A stretch of DNA of 64,000 nucleotides from Planctomycetota bacterium. GTDB lineage: Bacteria > Planctomycetota > Planctomycetia > Gemmatales > Gemmataceae. Positions 47,407 to 56,477 of this stretch are shown in pieces (within the stretch, counting starts at the first letter, position 1; the number at the start of each line of letters is the position of its first letter). The translations under genes were made by a program, and so were the position numbers. Where the stretch lies: contig JACPPF010000045.1 in NCBI GenBank assembly GCA_016191165.1, positions 1 through 64,000 on the forward strand. Direction: 5' to 3'. The notes under the pieces are model-generated. The model saw only the letters and a list, made by a program, of their open reading frames with translations, was not told where the DNA came from and ran no database searches.

Positions 47407-48570
47407 ATGGTCGCCGGGATGTTTCATGTCGAGGTCTTCGCCGGTCAGGGTGAACGAGATGACTTGCGCGCCTGGCTAAGTGGCGCGGGCCACGAAGTGG
47501 GCGTGCGTTCCTTCCAGGATGCGCAAGCGCCGGCTCATCTTGTGGTCGTGGATGGCGGAGTCCAGATCGAACCGGCGCTTCAGCTTTGTCAGCGGCTTCG
47601 CTCCGCGCAGAACGGGCATTATACGCCCATACTTTTCATCACGCCGGATGCTTTTGCCAGGGCGCGCCTGGCCGGCCTGGAAAGCGGCGCCGACGCGGCG
47701 ATTGCCCGTCCGCTTGATGCCGCCGAATTCCTCGCCCAGGCGCACGCCCTGCTTCGCGTCAAGGAACGCCACGACCGCCTGGCAAGCCAGGCCGACGAGG
47801 CGCTGACCATCTCGCGCCGACTTCAGGAAGCCCACGAACGCATGGAGAGCGAACTCGCGCTGGCCCAGCGCCTGCAAGAGAGCTTCCTGCCGCAAACCCT
47901 GCCCGAATTGCCGCGCGTCAAGCTTGCCGTCAAGTACAAGCCCCATGACCGCGTGGGGGGCGATTTCTATGACGTCTTTCGGCTCGATGAAAAGCACCTC
48001 GGCTTTTACGTCGCCGACGCGATGGGCCACGGCGTGCCCGCCAGCCTGCTGACCATCTTCGTCAAGCGCGGCGTGCGCGCCAAGGAAATCTCTGGGCAGA
48101 CCTATCGCCTGGTGGCGCCGACCGAGGTGCTCTATCGGCTCAATCGCGACCTTCTTGAACAGCAGATTCCCGACTTGCCGTTCATCACCATGATCTACGC
48201 TCTGTTCAACTGCGAGACCGGAACGCTACAGTTTTCGCGCGCGGGGCACCCCTATCCCCTCTACATTCCCAGGCACGGCAAGCCGGTTCTTTGGCAACAG
48301 GAGGGCAGCCTGCTTGGCGTCTTTGAGACGAAATTTCACCTGCAAACCAGGCAACTCAAACCCGGCGACAAGTTGCTGCTCTACACCGACGGCATGGATG
48401 GGGCGTCATTCGAGCAGCACGCCGTCGGCCTGACAAGCCTACTGGCCGCCGCGGAGGAGTTTCAGGCGTTGCCGATCGATGAGATGGTGGAGCGCCTGGC
48501 GTCCGATCTTTTCACCCAGACGGTGCAAAAGGACGACCTGACCGTATTTGGCGTGGAAATGACGGATTGA
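47407..48570 (+). CDS. Receiver-like/PP2C (RsbU-type) serine phosphatase
   Basis: The 387-residue protein starts at ATG 47407 behind ggagag. Residues 1-120 resemble a CheY receiver: the phospho-Asp position is LVVVDGG, but the usual Lys of KP is Arg-Pro (ARPLD). A coiled coil (about 125-165) leads to the PP2C/SpoIIE domain (about 180-387): DRVGGDFYDVFRLD, DAMGHGVPASLL, AGHPYPL, LLLYTDGMDGA and KDDLTVFGVEM. Metal-binding Asp residues are all present. Such phosphatases dephosphorylate STAS antagonists in partner-switching pathways. A STAS protein is encoded at 24211. Confidence 0.9.
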   Translation: MVAGMFHVEVFAGQGERDDLRAWLSGAGHEVGVRSFQDAQAPAHLVVVDGGVQIEPALQLCQRLRSAQNGHYTPILFITPDAFARARLAGLESGADAAIARPLDAAEFLAQAHALLRVKERHDRLASQADEALTISRRLQEAHERMESELALAQRLQESFLPQTLPELPRVKLAVKYKPHDRVGGDFYDVFRLDEKHLGFYVADAMGHGVPASLLTIFVKRGVRAKEISGQTYRLVAPTEVLYRLNRDLLEQQIPDLPFITMIYALFNCETGTLQFSRAGHPYPLYIPRHGKPVLWQQEGSLLGVFETKFHLQTRQLKPGDKLLLYTDGMDGASFEQHAVGLTSLLAAAEEFQALPIDEMVERLASDLFTQTVQKDDLTVFGVEMTD

Positions 48571-48662
48571 AAACGACGACCCAACATTCGCAGCGTGCCA
48601 ACCGACGCGCTGCAAATGACGCTTGACGGTTTCGCGCGGCGGGCGAAATCGACAACAAAATC

Positions 48663-50747
48663 CTACTGCTGATCCAGCGAGTCCAGCCAGCGGACGGCCT
48701 CGGCGAGGTCCTTGGTCGTCAGGTACTGGCGGCCGCGCTCGGGCATCTCGCGGTAGAACGCGGGGTAACGGCGCTCGGCCAGGCGTGTGCGGCTCTCGGC
48801 GATGGTTTTGACGATCGGGTCGAGACTGCCCGCGGCGAGGTAGAACGAAAGCCGTTGACTGGGGACGTTGCTGCTGATCTTCTGCGCCGAGGCGCCGACC
48901 GAGCAGGCGCCGCGGAACAGGTCGCGATGATTGAAAGCCAGGTGCAGCGCCATCTGCCCGCCCACGCCCATGCCGTGCGCGACGACGCGGCGCGGGTCCA
49001 CCGTGTAGGTCTTCATCGTCTCGCGCGCCGATGCAATCACGTAATCCGAATAACTCGGCAGCCAGGTCCCCTGTTTCTCGATCGGCATCACCAGGATGAT
49101 GTGGTTGTTCTTGCAGTAGTCATCCCAGAGTTCCTGGAATTCTTCCAGGTCGTCCTTTGAGTTTTTATTTGGCGGGTGCAGCCAGACCAGGAGAGCATGG
49201 GCGACTTGCGGATCGTAATCCTCGTGGACGTAGATCCAGTATTTGTGCTGACCATCGGGCGTGTTTTTCTCGATGAGGCCCGTGTCGGGCATCGCCGGCT
49301 TTTGCTCGACCTCCTTGAACGCTTTGCCCAAGACTTCCAGGGGCGAGAGGGCCTTCTTGAAGGACGCCTCGGCCGGCAGCTTGTCCGGAATGGCCGCCGG
49401 GGCGCCAGGCGTCGATCCGGGCAGGTCGCCGAGCGTGACGCTCAGCGTGTCGGTCTTGCCGTTGCCTTTGCGCTTGACGGCGACCTTGATCTCGGCGCCG
49501 GGGTAGAGGGTGTTGAGCCATTCGGTGAATTGAGTTTGTCCTCGCTTGGCGCCGCTGAAATCGATCAGCTTGTCGCCGGTGCCGAATCTCACGATGCGAT
49601 CGCCAGATTTGAGTCCGGCCTTCTCGGCTGGGCTTTTGGCATAGACATGGCGAATCTCGACGCCAAGCCGGGGATCGTCGCGCATGGGCAGAATGCCGAA
49701 GAACGGGTGGGCGACGGTGATGGTCTGGCCGACGAGTTCCAGCCCCTTGATCTCCTTGACCTCGCCGCCGCGCTGGTACTTGAGGGTAATGCGATCGCCT
49801 TCGTACTTGACGCCAAGCGTGTGCAGGACCTGGGCCATGCTGACGACCGCCTTGCCCTCGATTTCGACGAGCACGTCGCCAGGCCTCAAACCCGCCTTCT
49901 CGGCGGCGGAGTTTTTCATCACGGTGCCGATGGTCGGGGCCACGCTGTACATGTCCTGGCTTTTCATGGCGACGCCCAGCAGGCCCTTTTGCAAATCCTT
50001 GCCCAGTTTGAGGCGGGGCAGGATGCTCATCACGTCCTCCATGGGGATCGCGAAGCCGATGCCGGAGTCGTACCATTCAAAGCCGGAGATCTCGTCGTTG
50101 CCTCGCGGCGAGGCGGGGATGAGAATGCCCTGCACGCGCCCCTGGATATCGACGATGGGCCCGCCGTAGTTGACGGGGGAAATCTTGGCGTCGGTCTGGA
50201 TCGCCTTGCCCCAGATTCGGCCCAGGGCGCTGACGACGCCGACGGAGACCGCGGGGGCCCTTTCCATTTTCAGGTCAAGCGCCCGGCCAAGCGCGATCGA
50301 CCATTGCCCTTCCTTCAGATCTTTTTTCGGGACGATTGCGGGCACGGTAAGGTCCTTCGCGTTGACCTTGAGGAGCGTCAGCATGCGCGACTTGTCGGTC
50401 GCCACGCGCTGGGCGACGAGCGGTTCGCCCGCGTGGCCCGCGATGCGCACGAGGATGATGGTCGGGCTGTTCAGGAAGTTGAACGCGCTGGAGATGATGT
50501 ACCCGTCGGCGGTGAGGATCACGCCGGTGGTCGGACCCAGCGCCTTGCGAAACGTCTGCCCCTTGGGCCCGGCGACGATGATGTCCGTCCCGCCGCGTGT
50601 CTCGATCTGCACGACGCTGGCGCCCGCCTTCTTGGCGGCGTCCTTGGTCATCTTCTCGAGCACCGCGTTCAGGTCGTCCTGAGCGCGCACGCCCGAGGCC
50701 AGAACGGCGATCGACACGACAGTCAACACGCACACACGTTGCCACAT
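48663..50747 (-). CDS. HtrA-like pseudoprotease with PDZ domains and inactive esterase-like domain
   Basis: The 694-residue protein starts at ATG 50747 behind GAGG. The signal peptide MWQRVCVLTVVSIAVLASG ends near VRA. The trypsin-like fold (about 45-220) is recognisable from GVILTADGYIISSA, SVGVVSALGRI and IQTDAKISPVNYGGPIVD, but the triad is gone. The His position reads SAFNFL, the Asp position is Met (SRMLTLLK), and the Ser position is Tyr (VNYGGP, Y194). Two PDZ domains follow (about 245-335 and 350-440). The C-terminal 190 residues resemble an alpha/beta-hydrolase esterase (LLVWLHPP, DPRRVVAHGMGVGGQMAL), but the nucleophile elbow GMGVG has Val for Ser. Probably a periplasmic binding or scaffold protein, last in a cluster of three HtrA-like genes. 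Confidence 0.85.
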   Translation of the reverse strand: MWQRVCVLTVVSIAVLASGVRAQDDLNAVLEKMTKDAAKKAGASVVQIETRGGTDIIVAGPKGQTFRKALGPTTGVILTADGYIISSAFNFLNSPTIILVRIAGHAGEPLVAQRVATDKSRMLTLLKVNAKDLTVPAIVPKKDLKEGQWSIALGRALDLKMERAPAVSVGVVSALGRIWGKAIQTDAKISPVNYGGPIVDIQGRVQGILIPASPRGNDEISGFEWYDSGIGFAIPMEDVMSILPRLKLGKDLQKGLLGVAMKSQDMYSVAPTIGTVMKNSAAEKAGLRPGDVLVEIEGKAVVSMAQVLHTLGVKYEGDRITLKYQRGGEVKEIKGLELVGQTITVAHPFFGILPMRDDPRLGVEIRHVYAKSPAEKAGLKSGDRIVRFGTGDKLIDFSGAKRGQTQFTEWLNTLYPGAEIKVAVKRKGNGKTDTLSVTLGDLPGSTPGAPAAIPDKLPAEASFKKALSPLEVLGKAFKEVEQKPAMPDTGLIEKNTPDGQHKYWIYVHEDYDPQVAHALLVWLHPPNKNSKDDLEEFQELWDDYCKNNHIILVMPIEKQGTWLPSYSDYVIASARETMKTYTVDPRRVVAHGMGVGGQMALHLAFNHRDLFRGACSVGASAQKISSNVPSQRLSFYLAAGSLDPIVKTIAESRTRLAERRYPAFYREMPERGRQYLTTKDLAEAVRWLDSLDQQ

Positions 50748-50823
50748 GGCTTCATTCCTCACGATGCAAAGGAAGCCCCGGGACGCGCGGAACGAGTCCC
50801 GGGGATTTGCGAATCCACTTCAG

Positions 50824-51930
50824 CTATTTGGACACCGGCGCCTTCGGCTGGGCCGTGAGTTTCATCTTGGCGCTAATCAACTGATTGCCGCGCTGAAACT
50901 GAATCGTCACCTCGCGACCAGGCTCATACGCCTTGATGGCTTCGCGGAAGTTCTTGATCGTGGGCACCGACTCGCCGTCAACGTAAAGGATCAGGTCATC
51001 TGGCTGCAAGCCAGCCAGGGCGGCGGGTGAACCCTGGGCCAGTTCTTCGACATAAGGAGGCGTCGAGCTGACCGCGTTCACCACGAGGGTGATGCCGTGG
51101 TAGGCGCCCTTATCTTCGCGTTTGGCTTTTACTGTCGCCTCATATTTACCCACAAGGGCCTTTTGCACGAAGGTGACGATGCTCTCTTTGTTCGTAACGG
51201 TCTTGCCGGCCTTGACGTCCAGCCGCTGCACCTCGACGGTGGCCTGGATCGGAACGGCATAGTTGACCCAGGTGTTTGTGCTGGTGCTTTTGAGTTCGCG
51301 GCCCAGAACGCCGAGCAGTTCGCCCTTGCGATTGGTGAGGACGCCGCCAGCGGCGCCGGGGTTGCACGCGATGACGTCGAGGAAATACGCTTCGCCGGCA
51401 TAGGGCGCGTCGAAGACGCCGCGCCGGCCGCGCAGGTCCGCGACCGACATGATGACGCCGCGCTGCACCGACATCGGTTCGTCGCGCAGAGCGATCTTGA
51501 ACTGGTTCGAAAACGCCAGAATCCAGTCGCCGTTCTCCGCGAGCGGCTTGGTGGCCGCCCCTTCAAACGTGAAGTGCGGCAAGAAGTTGATCTCCTCGTC
51601 GATCTTCAACAGGGCGACATCCAGTTCTGGCTCGCGAACGAGCACCTTGGCCTGATACTGCCGGCCATCGTACAGATGAACCAGGATGCCGGGCGTGTTG
51701 AGAATGTGGTTATTGACGGTGAGGATATGCCCCTTGGCCGAGACGAGGATGCCGGAGCCATAGGACGGCAGGTTCTTGAACCCGCCGATGCCAAACAGCT
51801 TGACCATGCGTTTGTTGACATCGCCGACGACCCCGGTGACCGGCGCCTGCGCGGCGACGTTAGTCGCGGCGATACCGATCACGCAGCACGCCAGGGCGAA
51901 CTTGCAGGTATAGGTGAATATTCTTGTCAT
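50824..51930 (-). CDS. HtrA-like protein lacking the catalytic Ser, with PDZ domain
   Basis: The 368-residue protein starts at ATG 51930. A signal peptide ends near NVAA. The His (VNNHIL, H75) and Asp (ELDVALLK, D104) of the triad are present, but the usual GNSGGP is PGAAGGV, with Ala at the nucleophile (A194). One PDZ domain is C-terminal (GSPAALAGLQPDDLILYVDGES). It cannot act as a serine protease by the normal route. It lies between the active homologue (52014) and the doubly degenerate one (48663), all on one strand with short gaps. The family link is DegP/HtrA; the substrate is unknown. Confidence 0.88.
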   Translation of the reverse strand: MTRIFTYTCKFALACCVIGIAATNVAAQAPVTGVVGDVNKRMVKLFGIGGFKNLPSYGSGILVSAKGHILTVNNHILNTPGILVHLYDGRQYQAKVLVREPELDVALLKIDEEINFLPHFTFEGAATKPLAENGDWILAFSNQFKIALRDEPMSVQRGVIMSVADLRGRRGVFDAPYAGEAYFLDVIACNPGAAGGVLTNRKGELLGVLGRELKSTSTNTWVNYAVPIQATVEVQRLDVKAGKTVTNKESIVTFVQKALVGKYEATVKAKREDKGAYHGITLVVNAVSSTPPYVEELAQGSPAALAGLQPDDLILYVDGESVPTIKNFREAIKAYEPGREVTIQFQRGNQLISAKMKLTAQPKAPVSK

Positions 51931-51966
51931 GGTTTGAGTACCGGTTCTTCCGTTTTTCGGCTTGTC

Positions 51967-52002
51967 GTTTAGCGCTCGCAAGGCGCCGCGCGGGCGCTAA
52001 AC
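51967..52002. repeat. REP-like 36-base hairpin, second copy
   Basis: Arms GTTTAGCGC (51967-51975) and GCGCTAAAC (51994-52002), inverted relative to the copy at 34265-34300 with 33/36 identity. It lies between two HtrA-like genes. Confidence 0.82.
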
Positions 52003-52013
52003 AATAAGCGGGC

Positions 52014-53801
52014 CTACTTGAGGTTGTAACTCGTGATGGTGAAGGTGCCGTAGTGAACGCCTTCGTAATACACTTGCATGCGGTGCGGGAGTTGCCGGCC
52101 GCTGACCGCCCGGTAATCGGAGAAATAGACCTCGCATGGATCCTCGTTGTATTCTTGCATCCGCAGCTCGAAGCCTAAAAGTTTTTGATCGGTCTTGGCG
52201 TAGAACCATTTGGTCTTGTAGTTGCCCATCGTGCTGGTGATTACCTCGGTGTCCACGCGTTGCTTGGCCCATTCCTTGGGGACCGAGTTGTCGGTCGGCG
52301 GCGGATAGAACGGCTCGGTCCCGCCGCGAATGCACTCCGACAGACCGACTTCCCCCTTGGTCAGGAAATGTTTCCATACGTAGAGCGCTGGCATGAACCC
52401 GCCGCTCCCCTTGGGCATGCGCCGTTTACTGATCTCGACTTCCTTGTCACCCGGGAAAATATCGAGCGTGTCCGCGAAAGCGCCGATCTTGAGGATTACC
52501 GTCGGCTTCTCGCTGGCGCCGACCTTGATGTCCTTGATTTCCGCGACGAAATCGCTCGGGAAATTTGCCTTGAGCAGGCGAATCTTGCCCTCGAGTTTCC
52601 AGTCGCCGCCCACCGTTGAAAAATCGCCGTTCTTCTTGAAAGCCGCGAGCAGGTTTTCTTTTTCGAGCTTGTTGAAGTAGTAGTTTGCGAACCCGGCCCT
52701 GGCGACATAAAACTTGGCGGCGGGGCCTTGCGGGCCTTTTTTGCCCGGCAATCCCTTGGGTGGCTTGGGGTCCACTTTCGGTTTGGTCGTGTCGGGAATT
52801 TCCTTGCGCTGGGCGCCCATGAGGCGGACCAGAATCTCCTTGCGCGTGTCGCCCCGGCTATAAACGAGGGGCACGCGCCAGCCGCGCGGGAAGATGCCGA
52901 CGACGTTTTTGTAATGGTTATCGCTGCTGATGAGGCGGTCGGCGAACGAGACAATTTGATCATCGACCTGCAAGCCGCGGCGGGCGGCGTCGGCCTCGTC
53001 GAGGATGGTCGTCACGTTGGTCTTGCCGATGCCGAAACCTTCCGCCTCGGTGCGGACCAAAGCGCCCAGGCTCGCATGATCGCTGTCCAGCCCCGCGCGC
53101 AGATGGCCCATGAAGTTCTTGATCTGGTTGATCGAGATCGCGTAGCCCACGCCGGAGTTGATTCGGCCACGCTTGTCGAACGACCCGCGGCCGTTGATGC
53201 CGATGACTTCGCCCTTGAGATTGAAGAGCGGCCCGCCCGAGTTGCCCGGGTTGATCGACGTGTCGATCTGGATGCAATCGGTATATTCCAGTAGTCCGCT
53301 GCCGGCCGGGGGCTGGTAGCGATGCACGCCGGAGACGAGGCCGAAGGTCACCGTGGGGGTGAAATCGGTCGCCAGCAGGAACGGGTTGCCCATGGCGATC
53401 GACCAGTCGCCTTCGCGGACCAGGTCGGAGTTGCCCATCTGGGAGAATGGGAATTTCTGCCCCTGTTTCTTCGGGAGCAGTTTGATCAGCGCGACATCGC
53501 CGATCTTGTCCCAGCCGACCAGAACGCCATCGTAGAGCACGCCGTCGGCCAGGCCGCACTGCATCGTCGGGCCGGTCGGCGCGACGACGTGGAAGTTGGT
53601 GAGGGCATAGCCGTCATCGGAGATCAAGACGCCGGTCCCGCCTCCCTGCCCACCGCGTGCGAACACCGCCACGACCGTCGGCTTGACCCTGGCGATCACC
53701 GCGACGCGGTCGGCCTCCTGCTTGAGCGCCATCGGCGGCTGCGCGACGGCCAACGACGTGAAGACAAACAAGGCCGCCACGGCGGGGAGGTATCGTCTCA
53801 T
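52014..53801 (-). CDS. HtrA-family serine protease with intact triad and unique C-terminal domain
   Basis: The 595-residue protein starts at ATG 53801 (MRRYLPAVAALFVFTSLAVA is the signal peptide). The longer frame upstream only reads through a repeat. The catalytic triad is His71 (TNFHVV), Asp102 (GDVALIK) and Ser188 (PGNSGGP). A PDZ-like domain follows (about 260-350) with DAARRGLQVDDQIVSFADR. A Pro/Lys linker (PKVDPKPPKGLPGKKGPQG) leads to about 220 residues of unknown beta-rich sequence ending in GTFTITSYNLK. Expected to act in the periplasm or cell surface as a protease or chaperone. It is the only HtrA-like member of the cluster predicted to be active. Confidence 0.92.
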   Translation of the reverse strand: MRRYLPAVAALFVFTSLAVAQPPMALKQEADRVAVIARVKPTVVAVFARGGQGGGTGVLISDDGYALTNFHVVAPTGPTMQCGLADGVLYDGVLVGWDKIGDVALIKLLPKKQGQKFPFSQMGNSDLVREGDWSIAMGNPFLLATDFTPTVTFGLVSGVHRYQPPAGSGLLEYTDCIQIDTSINPGNSGGPLFNLKGEVIGINGRGSFDKRGRINSGVGYAISINQIKNFMGHLRAGLDSDHASLGALVRTEAEGFGIGKTNVTTILDEADAARRGLQVDDQIVSFADRLISSDNHYKNVVGIFPRGWRVPLVYSRGDTRKEILVRLMGAQRKEIPDTTKPKVDPKPPKGLPGKKGPQGPAAKFYVARAGFANYYFNKLEKENLLAAFKKNGDFSTVGGDWKLEGKIRLLKANFPSDFVAEIKDIKVGASEKPTVILKIGAFADTLDIFPGDKEVEISKRRMPKGSGGFMPALYVWKHFLTKGEVGLSECIRGGTEPFYPPPTDNSVPKEWAKQRVDTEVITSTMGNYKTKWFYAKTDQKLLGFELRMQEYNEDPCEVYFSDYRAVSGRQLPHRMQVYYEGVHYGTFTITSYNLK

Positions 53802-53824
53802 GTTGCAATTCCAAAAGGTGCTCT

Positions 53825-53935
53825 TGACTCGTTCCCAGGCTCTGCCTGGGAATGCACTGGAAACGAGGCTCCGCCTCGTTGGGACCTCGCCCGTTTGCGT
53901 TCCCAAACGGAGTTTGGGAACGAGGAACACGGCGC
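53825..53935. repeat. Compound inverted repeat (ctcgttcccaggc type)
   Basis: Gttcccaggctctgcctggg near 53835, gaaacgaggctccgcctcgt near 53860 and gttcccaaacggagtttggg near 53899 are nested short palindromes. A related block occurs at 62583-62715. It separates the NPCBM gene from the HtrA gene and would be transcribed with them. Confidence 0.8.
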
Positions 53936-53936
53936 A

Positions 53937-55121
53937 TCACTGGCTAATGTGGGCGTTCACCAGCATGGCGTGCCCGGAGAAGCCAGTAAAGTTTGAGCCC
54001 GATACAACGATTCGCAATGTGCTTGCGTCCTTCACGTTGATCAAAATCGGGATCGGCGCCTTCGCCGACACCGCGTACTCGCCACGCTTCTCGCGGTCGC
54101 AGTAAATCGTCACCTTGACCTTGTCTTGCCCTTCCTCCGCGATGCGGGCATCCACGCCAAGGATTGCCTTGAAGCTGGCGTATTTGCCGTTGAGGTTGTA
54201 CTCCAGCTCGGTGCCAGCATACATCGACAGCCCCTTGTCGTATTTCTTGTCCTGGAGAATGATCGGATCGCCGTCAAGGTTCGCGTTCTTGCGCACCGGA
54301 TTGAACCCGCCCAGGAGCGGCGTCTCCGGCATCTTGGCGTCCAGGTCCGACAGGTAGGTCAAGCGGCCAAAGTTGAAGTCCAGCCGGGCCACCACCTTGG
54401 CGTCCAGCGAGACCTTGTGCCCAAACGGCGTGCCAAGCTGCATCACGCCCGCGTCGAAGGTCAGCTTGGACGCGACGAGCACGTTGCCGTCCACATCAAT
54501 GATCTTGCAAAGGCTGGCCTCGCCCGGCGCGTCGGTGCGCGTGAATTGCAGGCCCTGATACTTCTCGATCGGCGATTCGATCTCCGGCAACGAATCCGGT
54601 TTGAATTTCATCGTTTGCTTGGCGACATCGATGGCGCCGAGTCGGCCGTTGATCGGATTGAGGTTGTCGTCACGCAAGAGCGCGATACGATCGACGTTCT
54701 TCTTATCGCGCAGGAGCCGATCCCACTGCTTCTTCAAATCGGCCTTGTGGGCGTCGCGCAGAATGGCAAAGAGCGCGGTCAAGGGCACCTTCACGGTGGC
54801 GCCCGACGTCAAATCGAGCGTGGCTTCCTTCAGGCCGAAGGTCACCTTCTTGCAACGCAGCAGCGAATCGTCAGTGAGTTGAACCTCGATGTACTGGGAA
54901 AGCGTCGGGTACGGATTCCCCGGCCGGAGCGAGACATCGAGAACCTGCGACAGCGGGGTGGCCAGCGATTTGCCGGCGACCTGCAGGACGATCTCGTTGC
55001 CGGTGATCTTTTCCAGCGTGCCCGTGGCCGACTTGCCCGCGAGGGTTTTGATTTCGTCGGCCCGTACCGGTGTGAACGCGAAGAGAACGCCGAGGACGGC
55101 GGTGAAGAGCAGTCGAGTCAT
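53937..55121 (-). CDS. Secreted protein with C-terminal NPCBM-like domain
   Basis: The 394-residue protein has signal peptide MTRLLFTAVLGVLFAFTPVRA. Residues 25-250 are beta-rich with repeated TLxxVTGNEIVLQV-like strands. The C-terminal 140 residues (DKKYDKGLSMYAGTELEYNLNGKYASFKAILGVDA through LRIVVSGSNFTGFSGHAMLVNAHI) match the NPCBM/NEW2 domain, a carbohydrate-binding fold seen on extracellular glycosidases. No catalytic glycosidase domain is present. It is first in the run of HtrA-like genes, so may be a surface partner or substrate. Confidence 0.85.
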   Translation of the reverse strand: MTRLLFTAVLGVLFAFTPVRADEIKTLAGKSATGTLEKITGNEIVLQVAGKSLATPLSQVLDVSLRPGNPYPTLSQYIEVQLTDDSLLRCKKVTFGLKEATLDLTSGATVKVPLTALFAILRDAHKADLKKQWDRLLRDKKNVDRIALLRDDNLNPINGRLGAIDVAKQTMKFKPDSLPEIESPIEKYQGLQFTRTDAPGEASLCKIIDVDGNVLVASKLTFDAGVMQLGTPFGHKVSLDAKVVARLDFNFGRLTYLSDLDAKMPETPLLGGFNPVRKNANLDGDPIILQDKKYDKGLSMYAGTELEYNLNGKYASFKAILGVDARIAEEGQDKVKVTIYCDREKRGEYAVSAKAPIPILINVKDASTLRIVVSGSNFTGFSGHAMLVNAHISQ

Positions 55122-55139
55122 GGCAAACCTCGCGATTCA

Positions 55140-55224
55140 TTGGTAGGTCAGCCTTTCCAGGCTGACGTTTCGCCAGCGTTTCCAGGGTCACAAAACTCGT
55201 CAGGCTGGAAAGCCTGACCTACGC
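55140..55224. repeat. Inverted repeat, taggtcag ... ctgaccta type
   Basis: Gtaggtcagcctttccaggctgac near 55142 faces gtcaggctggaaagcctgac then ctac near 55198-55221. The same arm sequence forms the hairpin near 58956-59018. Confidence 0.8.
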
Positions 55225-55343
55225 CGGGGCGATGGAAACAAGGGCCGTGGCCACTGTTGTAGCCACAGCCCTTCTTTTCGTGGGGCACGAATGATTTATG
55301 CCGAGGAGAGGACGGCACGACCGGGCGTGCCCCACGGGATCGA

Positions 55344-56477
55344 CTAACGCCGGTTGAGAGCCGGGTCGGTCAGGTTACGGAAGTAATTCTCGATGGCCTC
55401 GCGGTAGCGGGGCGCCATGCCGCGGGTCAGCTGCTGCAAGGCGGCCTGTTTTTCACGCGGGGGGAGCCGACCCCAGTCGGCGACCAGCTTCTTGAACTTG
55501 GCCTGATCGACGGCGCCCGTGGTGTTGCCACCTGGATCGCCAACATCCTGGGCTGGGTTCTTGGACGGGTTCGTGCCCTTGGGCGGTCCGGGCTTGCCGG
55601 GTCCAGGCTTGCTGCCGCCGTCGGGGCATTCGCCGTCGCCGGGCATCGGCGGGCCATCCTTGGGATCGCCGTCGCCGTCGTCGTCTTTCTTTTTCTTCTT
55701 GTTTTGGTTCTCGAGTTTCTTGATGATCTCATCGAGACGGTTGAGAACTTCGCGCTGCTGGCGCTGGGTTTCCGGACCGCCGCGAGCGATGTCAAGGCGG
55801 CGCTCGATGTTGTCCATCTTGCGTGCGATGTCGCCGAGGTCCTTGCCCTTCCAGGTGTGCATATCGAGCAGCATCAGGGTCGCGACCGTCTTGTAGCGGT
55901 CGGGAGAGATGGCTGCCGCTTCTTCGAGGAGCCGGGCGATGGTCTTGTTCGCGTCGGACTTCTGAAGCATGGCGTGCTCGCACACGGCCTGGTGGAACAG
56001 GAACGAGGCGGGATCGACGACCTGCTCGGCCTTGAACAGCTTGAGGGTGCTCAGGGCCTCCTCGTAGACGCGCCGATTGATGAGCGACCGGGCGTAGATC
56101 AGGCCCAGGTTGGCGCGGTAGAAGGCCGAGGTCTTTTCGTTCTTGAAGACCGCGGGCAACACGATCGGCGCCGGAGCGGCCGGGTCGCGCGCTTCTTGCA
56201 TCAGCTTGGCGGCCACCGCGTCGCCCAGGGCGAGTGATTCGGCCATGCGGTCGAGCGCGCTACGGCTGGATTGCTTCCAGATCGCGTCGAGTTTTTGCAG
56301 GGTCGCCGGGTCGGACTTGCCGACCTCTTTAAGCCAGCCCGCGAGCTTGGCCTTGGCGGCGTCGGCGGTGATGGCCTCCAGCGCGCCGAAGTTCGGTTGC
56401 TGGTTCTGGCCCAGGGCCACGCTGTTGCTCAATGCGAGGAACGCGAGCGCGGCGACGGTGGTTAGGATGCGCTTCAC
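55344..56477 (-). CDS. Secreted helical protein of the envelope cluster
   Basis: The 377-residue protein starts with GTG at 56477, overlapping the upstream TGA as GTGA, so it is translationally coupled. The signal peptide ends at NSVALGQ. Residues 25-235 are helical and TPR-like (AFYRANLGLIYARSLINRRVYEEALSTLKLF). A Lys-Asp-Pro-Gly-rich linker (about 255-325) follows, then a helical end (KFKKLVADWGRLPPREKQAALQQLTRGM). No known family is recognised. Coupling to the coiled-coil protein suggests a stoichiometric partner. Confidence 0.8.
   Translation of the reverse strand: MKRILTTVAALAFLALSNSVALGQNQQPNFGALEAITADAAKAKLAGWLKEVGKSDPATLQKLDAIWKQSSRSALDRMAESLALGDAVAAKLMQEARDPAAPAPIVLPAVFKNEKTSAFYRANLGLIYARSLINRRVYEEALSTLKLFKAEQVVDPASFLFHQAVCEHAMLQKSDANKTIARLLEEAAAISPDRYKTVATLMLLDMHTWKGKDLGDIARKMDNIERRLDIARGGPETQRQQREVLNRLDEIIKKLENQNKKKKKDDDGDGDPKDGPPMPGDGECPDGGSKPGPGKPGPPKGTNPSKNPAQDVGDPGGNTTGAVDQAKFKKLVADWGRLPPREKQAALQQLTRGMAPRYREAIENYFRNLTDPALNRR

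Noticed and set aside
53802..53930. Upstream extension of the active HtrA gene
   Set aside because: The extra residues are a translation of the inverted repeat; the ATG at 53801 begins a clean signal peptide.
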